In this document: positions 60,320 to 64,000 of the stretch, in pieces
Position numbering within the stretch: the first letter of the stretch is position 1
How the letters are laid out: each line of letters begins with the position of its first letter
Source of the DNA: Pyrinomonas methylaliphatogenes
GTDB lineage: Bacteria > Acidobacteriota > Blastocatellia > Pyrinomonadales > Pyrinomonadaceae
DNA length: 64,000 bases
Direction: 5' to 3'
NCBI RefSeq assembly: GCF_000820845.2
Contig: NZ_CBXV010000003.1
Location: forward strand, 62,001 to 126,000
Made by a program: the position numbers and the translations under genes
Notes under the pieces: model-generated
Seen by the model: only the letters and a program-made list of their open reading frames with translations
What the model was told of the DNA's origin: nothing
The model's database searches: none

Positions 60320-61648
60320 TCATGCGACTAATTCGCCCCTTAGACTGTGCTCCTTCGCCTCGGTGATGCGCACCCGAACCACACGGCCGATCAGCTCGGG
60401 CCCGCCGGCGAAATTGACGACCTTGTTGCAGGTCGAATGACCAGTCAAATCTACCAAAGATTTAGCGCTTCGACCTTCAACCAATACCTTAAGTTCGCGC
60501 CCGATGTACCCGCGATATATGCGCCGCTGGATCTCCCGCTGCACCTCCTCCAAACGCAAGAAGCGCTCGCGCTTCTCCTCGGGCGAAACATCATCGGCTA
60601 AAGCCGCCGCGCGCGTCCCCGGGCGCACAGAATATTTGAAGATGTAGAGCCCATCGAACTCGCACTCGCGCACCAAACTCACCGTATCCTCGAACTCCTC
60701 GCGCGTCTCGCCGGGAAAACCGACGATGATGTCGCTCGTCAAAGCGATGCGCCGCCGCGCGCGTTTGATCGCCTCGACCCGCGCCATGTAATCGGCCCGC
60801 GTGTATCCGCGCCGCATCATCCGCAACACGCGATCGTTCCCGGATTGTACGGGCAGATGCACCCAGTCGCAGAGGTTCTCGTGCTCGTCGATCGCCGCGA
60901 CGATATCCGGATGGAAATCGCGCGGAAACGAGGTCGTAAACTTGATCCGCTCCATCCCCGTGGCCGCCACCGCACGCAACAGGCGCGCAAAAGGCGTCGC
61001 TCCCGGGAAAGCCTCCAACCCGGCACGCTCGCTCTCGGTGCGCGGGCGATAGCTGTTGACGTTCTGCCCAAGTAGATGCACCTCTTGATAGCCAAGCGCG
61101 CGCAATTGCTCGACCTCGGCGAGGATCTCGCGCGCCGGACGGCTCTTCTCGCGCCCGCGCGAGAAGGGCACGATACAGTAAGAGCAGAACTTGTTACAGC
61201 CTTCGATGATCGGCACAAACGCGACATACGGCGAATGGCGCTCGGCTGGCGAGACATCCCAAACCTCCCCCTCGCGCCGCTCGCCGAGATCTATCGCCCG
61301 CCGCTCGCCGCCCCGTATGCGCTCGAGAAGCGCTGGCAGCCGATCGGTCGCGCGTGTGCCGACGACTAATCGCACCCCTTCTTCAAAGAGCGCCTCGCCC
61401 TCTAACTGCGCCACACACCCCATGACGCCGATCAGCGGGCGCCGCCGCGCGCGCCGTACCTCGCCGATGCGCGTAAAGACCTTCTGCGCAGCCTTCTCGC
61501 GCACCGAACAGGTGTTGAAGAGCACCACGTCGGCCTCCTCTTCCCTGTCCGTCAGCTCATAGCCGGCAGCCCGCAACCGCGTCGCGGCGCGCTCCGTATC
61601 GGCCACATTCATCTGACAACCAAACGTTTCGATGTAGACTCGCTTCAT
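60320..61648 (-). CDS. miaB: tRNA-2-methylthio-N6-dimethylallyladenosine synthase MiaB
   Basis: 442 residues. A radical-SAM methylthiotransferase acting on i6A37 of tRNA. N-terminal cluster domain with ETFGCQMN, FNTCSVREKAAQKVF and VMGCVAQLEG (three Cys), radical-SAM motif CNKFCSYCIVPFSRGREKSR, then IVGFPGETREEFEDT and a C-terminal TRAM domain (YIGRELKVLVEGRSAKSLV, VRVRITEAKEHSLRGELV). Its start codon lies inside the first copy of a junction duplication, the second copy being 66 bases further upstream. Confidence 0.95.
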   Translation of the reverse strand: MKRVYIETFGCQMNVADTERAATRLRAAGYELTDREEEADVVLFNTCSVREKAAQKVFTRIGEVRRARRRPLIGVMGCVAQLEGEALFEEGVRLVVGTRATDRLPALLERIRGGERRAIDLGERREGEVWDVSPAERHSPYVAFVPIIEGCNKFCSYCIVPFSRGREKSRPAREILAEVEQLRALGYQEVHLLGQNVNSYRPRTESERAGLEAFPGATPFARLLRAVAATGMERIKFTTSFPRDFHPDIVAAIDEHENLCDWVHLPVQSGNDRVLRMMRRGYTRADYMARVEAIKRARRRIALTSDIIVGFPGETREEFEDTVSLVRECEFDGLYIFKYSVRPGTRAAALADDVSPEEKRERFLRLEEVQREIQRRIYRGYIGRELKVLVEGRSAKSLVDLTGHSTCNKVVNFAGGPELIGRVVRVRITEAKEHSLRGELVA

Positions 61649-61727
61649 CGCCCTAAAATATCCTTCTCCGCCCTCCGCTGCCTAGCGGGAAAGGGTAGAG
61701 TAGACTCGCCTCATCGCCCTAAAGTAT
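61634..61727. repeat. Junction duplication: 28-base repeat around a 38-base insert
   Basis: 61634-61661 and 61700-61727 match at 26 of 28 positions; both differences are transitions. The first copy contains the miaB start codon and first codons, and the second repeats them (minus strand ATGAGGCGAGTCTAC), opening a 10-codon ORF that stops before miaB. Period 66. Confidence 0.92.
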
Positions 61728-61738
61728 AGCAGAAAGCG

Positions 61739-63415
61739 TCAACGTCTGCGCGCTTCTTCCAGCATCCAACGCGCCGTCGCGTGAGCTTCCGCGATATCCT
61801 CCGCCCCGATCAAACGCGCAAGCTCCCCGATGCGCTCCTCCCAACCCAATCTGCGCACGGCGACCTCGGTCCTTCCACCACGCACGCGCTTGGCGACGAC
61901 GAAATGGTGATCGGCAAAACGCGCGATCGCCGCCTGATGCGTCACGCACAGAATCTGCTGCCGAGTCGCCAGCTCGCGCAGACGCTGGCCCACCGCTTCG
62001 GCGACCCGCCCGCCAATCCCCGCGTCGATCTCATCGAAGACGAGCGTTCCAGAACCCGCAGCGCAACATACGGTCAACAAAGCCAGCATCAGACGCGAGA
62101 GCTCGCCGCCGGAAGCGACCTCCCCCAGCGCGCGCGCCGGCTCGCCCGGATTGGCGGCGAGCAGGAATTCCGCGCGATCCGCTCCGAACGCCGAATAATA
62201 CCCCTCTGCCCCAGGCTCGGCCGTTCGCAGCTCGACTTGAAACCGCGCGTGCTCCATCGCCAGCGCGCCGAGTTCGCGGGCGACGCGCTGGGCTAAGCGC
62301 GGCGCCGCGCCGCGCCGCGTCGCGCTCAACTGCGCAGCGGCCTCAGCATAACGCGCCTCTACCGCCTCCAACTCGCGCTGTAGATCTTCTCGCCTTCGGT
62401 CCGTTTCGATGAGCGATGCGCGCCTTTGTCGAAGCTGCGCGGCAACCTCTGCGAGCTCGTCGAGCGACACCCCGTGACGTCGCTTCAACCGCTCGAGCGA
62501 TGCCAAGCGCTCCTCGAGCGCCGCCAAACGTTCCGGCGAGAAATCGAGCGCCGCCAATCTGTCGCGAATCGTCTCGGCAGCCTCCGCGATCAGAGCCGAT
62601 GCCTGCTCCAGGTCACCTAAAACGGCGGCCAAACGCGCGTCCAAGTGGCGCACGCGCTCCAGCCGCCGCCGCGCCGCCCCAAGCAGCGCCAACGCGCTGC
62701 GATCCCCCTCGTAAAGCTCAAGATAGGTCTCCGCCCCGAGCGTTTGTAGTTCCTCGGCGGCGACAAGCAGAGCGCGCTCCGCTTCAAGTTCCCGCTCCTC
62801 GCCAGCGCGCGGCGCGACCCGCTCTATCTCGGCCAGTTGGAACTCTATGAACTCCCGCTCGCGTTCACGCTCCCGCCGATCCCGCTCCAGATCATCCAAA
62901 GCCTGTCGGATCTCGCGCCGTCGCGTATATAAAGAGGCGATCGCGCGACGTAGATCATCGCTGTCGGCAAAGGCGTCCAATAGCTCCGTATGCGTGCGCA
63001 GCGATTGTAAGGTCTGCTGCTCGCCCTGCCCATAGATCTCGGCGAGCAGCGGTTGCAGACGACGAACGAGCGCCAGCGAAGCGCTCTGCCCATTGATCAA
63101 GACCCGACTGCGACCGCCTGCCTGGATCTCGCGTCTGATGAGTAATTCATCATCCCATTCGATCTGCTCCTCGGCGAGCGCGCGAGCGATCGCCTCAGAT
63201 TCGCTTACGGCGAAAACCCCTTCGACGACCGCCAGCCGGGCTCCGGCGCGCACGACGCCCGTTTCGGCCCGCCCGCCGAGCAGTAAGCCGAGCGCATCGA
63301 CGATGATCGATTTTCCAGCGCCCGTCTCACCCGTCAGGAGATTGAGTCCGTCGCCGAGCTTGAGCTCGAGGTCGCGGATGATCGCGAAGTCGGCGATGTG
63401 AAGGGACTTTAACAT
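61739..63415 (-). CDS. recN: DNA repair protein RecN
   Basis: 558 residues, an SMC-like ATPase. Walker A LLTGETGAGKSIIVDALGLL at the N-terminus, a long Glu/Arg-rich coiled coil (about residues 150-380), signature VASGGELSRLMLALL, Walker B TLVFDEIDAGIGGRVAEA and the late VTHQAAIARFADHHF. It helps bring broken DNA ends together during double-strand break repair. Separate unit from miaB, whose duplicated 5' end fills the 90 bases between them. Confidence 0.95.
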   Translation of the reverse strand: MLKSLHIADFAIIRDLELKLGDGLNLLTGETGAGKSIIVDALGLLLGGRAETGVVRAGARLAVVEGVFAVSESEAIARALAEEQIEWDDELLIRREIQAGGRSRVLINGQSASLALVRRLQPLLAEIYGQGEQQTLQSLRTHTELLDAFADSDDLRRAIASLYTRRREIRQALDDLERDRREREREREFIEFQLAEIERVAPRAGEERELEAERALLVAAEELQTLGAETYLELYEGDRSALALLGAARRRLERVRHLDARLAAVLGDLEQASALIAEAAETIRDRLAALDFSPERLAALEERLASLERLKRRHGVSLDELAEVAAQLRQRRASLIETDRRREDLQRELEAVEARYAEAAAQLSATRRGAAPRLAQRVARELGALAMEHARFQVELRTAEPGAEGYYSAFGADRAEFLLAANPGEPARALGEVASGGELSRLMLALLTVCCAAGSGTLVFDEIDAGIGGRVAEAVGQRLRELATRQQILCVTHQAAIARFADHHFVVAKRVRGGRTEVAVRRLGWEERIGELARLIGAEDIAEAHATARWMLEEARRR

Positions 63416-63557
63416 GAAAGGTTCCGTTAATTGAGAATTTACATTTAAACCCTTACTTCAAGATCCCTTTGCGACTCCCCGAGTCGATCCTTCACGGCGA
63501 TTATTAGGTCTCGAGCCGTAAATTATAAACGAAGAAGGGGCCTTCTATGGAGCCCAC

Positions 63558-63587
63558 TTGACCGCGCGCCATAAGCCCGGTTACTAT
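63558..63587 (+). promoter_or_regulatory. Possible ssb promoter
   Basis: TTGACC (63558-63563), an 18-base spacer and TACTAT (63582-63587) precede the ssb start by about 30 bases. Moderate match to a sigma70-type promoter. Confidence 0.5.
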
Positions 63588-63617
63588 CCCGCATCGACTT
63601 TGAAAGGGGAGCGTTCT

Positions 63618-64000
63618 ATGTCCTTCAATAAGATCATCATCGTCGGCAATTTGGGGCGCGACCCCGAGTTGCGCTACACGCCGCAGGGGACGCCCGTCTG
63701 TAATTTTACGGTCGCGACCAACGAGCGGCGGCGCAACCCGGCTGGCGACCCTCAGGATATCACCACATGGTTTCGCGTCACCCTCTGGGGTCGGCAGGCC
63801 GAAACGGCAGCCAAATATCTGACCAAGGGGCGCCCTGTCTACGTCGAAGGCCGCCTGCGGGTCGAAGAGTGGACCGACCGCGAGGGGCGCGCCCGTTACA
63901 CGCTCGAGGTCCAAGCCACAGACCTGCAGTTTATCGGCAGCCGCCCCGAGGAGGAGCCCTTCCCCCGCGCGGCGGAAGACGCCGCCGAGGGCGAAGAAGG
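63618..64000 (+). CDS. ssb: Single-stranded DNA-binding protein (3' end outside window)
   Basis: The first 127 codons are present; the frame is open at the window end. The ATG at 63618 follows AAAGGGGAGCG. OB-fold sequence is clear: SFNKIIIVGNLGRDPELRYT, VCNFTVATNERRRNPAG, TWFRVTLWGRQAETAAKYLT and GRPVYVEGRLRVEEWTDREG. The visible end is the start of the acidic, disordered tail (RPEEEPFPRAAEDAAEGEE), whose tip normally binds partner proteins such as RecO, also encoded in this window. Confidence 0.93.
   Translation, partial: MSFNKIIIVGNLGRDPELRYTPQGTPVCNFTVATNERRRNPAGDPQDITTWFRVTLWGRQAETAAKYLTKGRPVYVEGRLRVEEWTDREGRARYTLEVQATDLQFIGSRPEEEPFPRAAEDAAEGEE

Overview
The window reads as chromosomal DNA of a GC-rich Gram-negative bacterium. 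It is most likely an acidobacterium of the Blastocatellia type. The basis is two Oar-like TonB receptors with an N-terminal carboxypeptidase-regulatory domain, an acidobacterial-type VWA protein, an LptF/LptG pair fused into one polypeptide, and an outer-membrane lifestyle (LPS export, periplasmic molybdoenzyme). The taxonomic call is inference. I see no rRNA, tRNA, insertion sequence, prophage or conventional CRISPR array.

1-11.4 kb is a carbohydrate-scavenging block: the end of a sugar-binding protein, a TonB receptor, an exported GH38 mannosidase, a Tat-exported six-hairpin glycosidase, a DeoR regulator and a TPR protein. 11.5-20.2 kb is a probable lipid block. A TetR regulator has a strong promoter overlapped by a palindromic operator. 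The same operator, once as a perfect 18-mer, lies before a second TonB receptor, followed by an alpha/beta hydrolase, a KAS III-like protein lacking two catalytic residues, an acyl-CoA synthetase and, convergently, a MaoC hydratase. 20.4-24.3 kb holds an exported carboxylesterase and a GH3 glucosidase.

24.4-35.4 kb holds mltG-ruvX, an S41 protease homologue that has lost its Ser/Lys dyad, a DUF1326-like pair, a three-subunit periplasmic molybdenum hydroxylase, the RNA ligase RtcB with archease, and a small double AP2-like protein. 35.6-48.4 kb is mostly on the minus strand: acyl-CoA carboxylase, ABC-2 permease, split transhydrogenase (pntAA-AB-B), DUF402, ABC ATPase, transaldolase, FAH hydrolase, fibronectin lipoprotein and HslUV. 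48.5-54.9 kb is a plus-strand run: C26 hydrolase, NamZ-like enzyme, VWA protein, two small membrane proteins, recO and fused lptFG. 54.9-64 kb carries ahcY, metK, parAB, a bifunctional nuclease, miaB, recN and the start of ssb.

The most unusual signal is not a gene. At many gene junctions the local sequence (27-31 bases, often including a stop codon, ribosome-binding site or start codon) is present twice, flanking a unique insert of about 34-38 bases, for a period close to 66. Each locus has its own repeat. The geometry is that of a one-spacer CRISPR unit, so ectopic Cas1-Cas2 integration is one testable explanation; another unknown junction-duplicating process is equally open. A second class has a period of 36-39. 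Some copies create short leader ORFs whose stop overlaps the real start codon.
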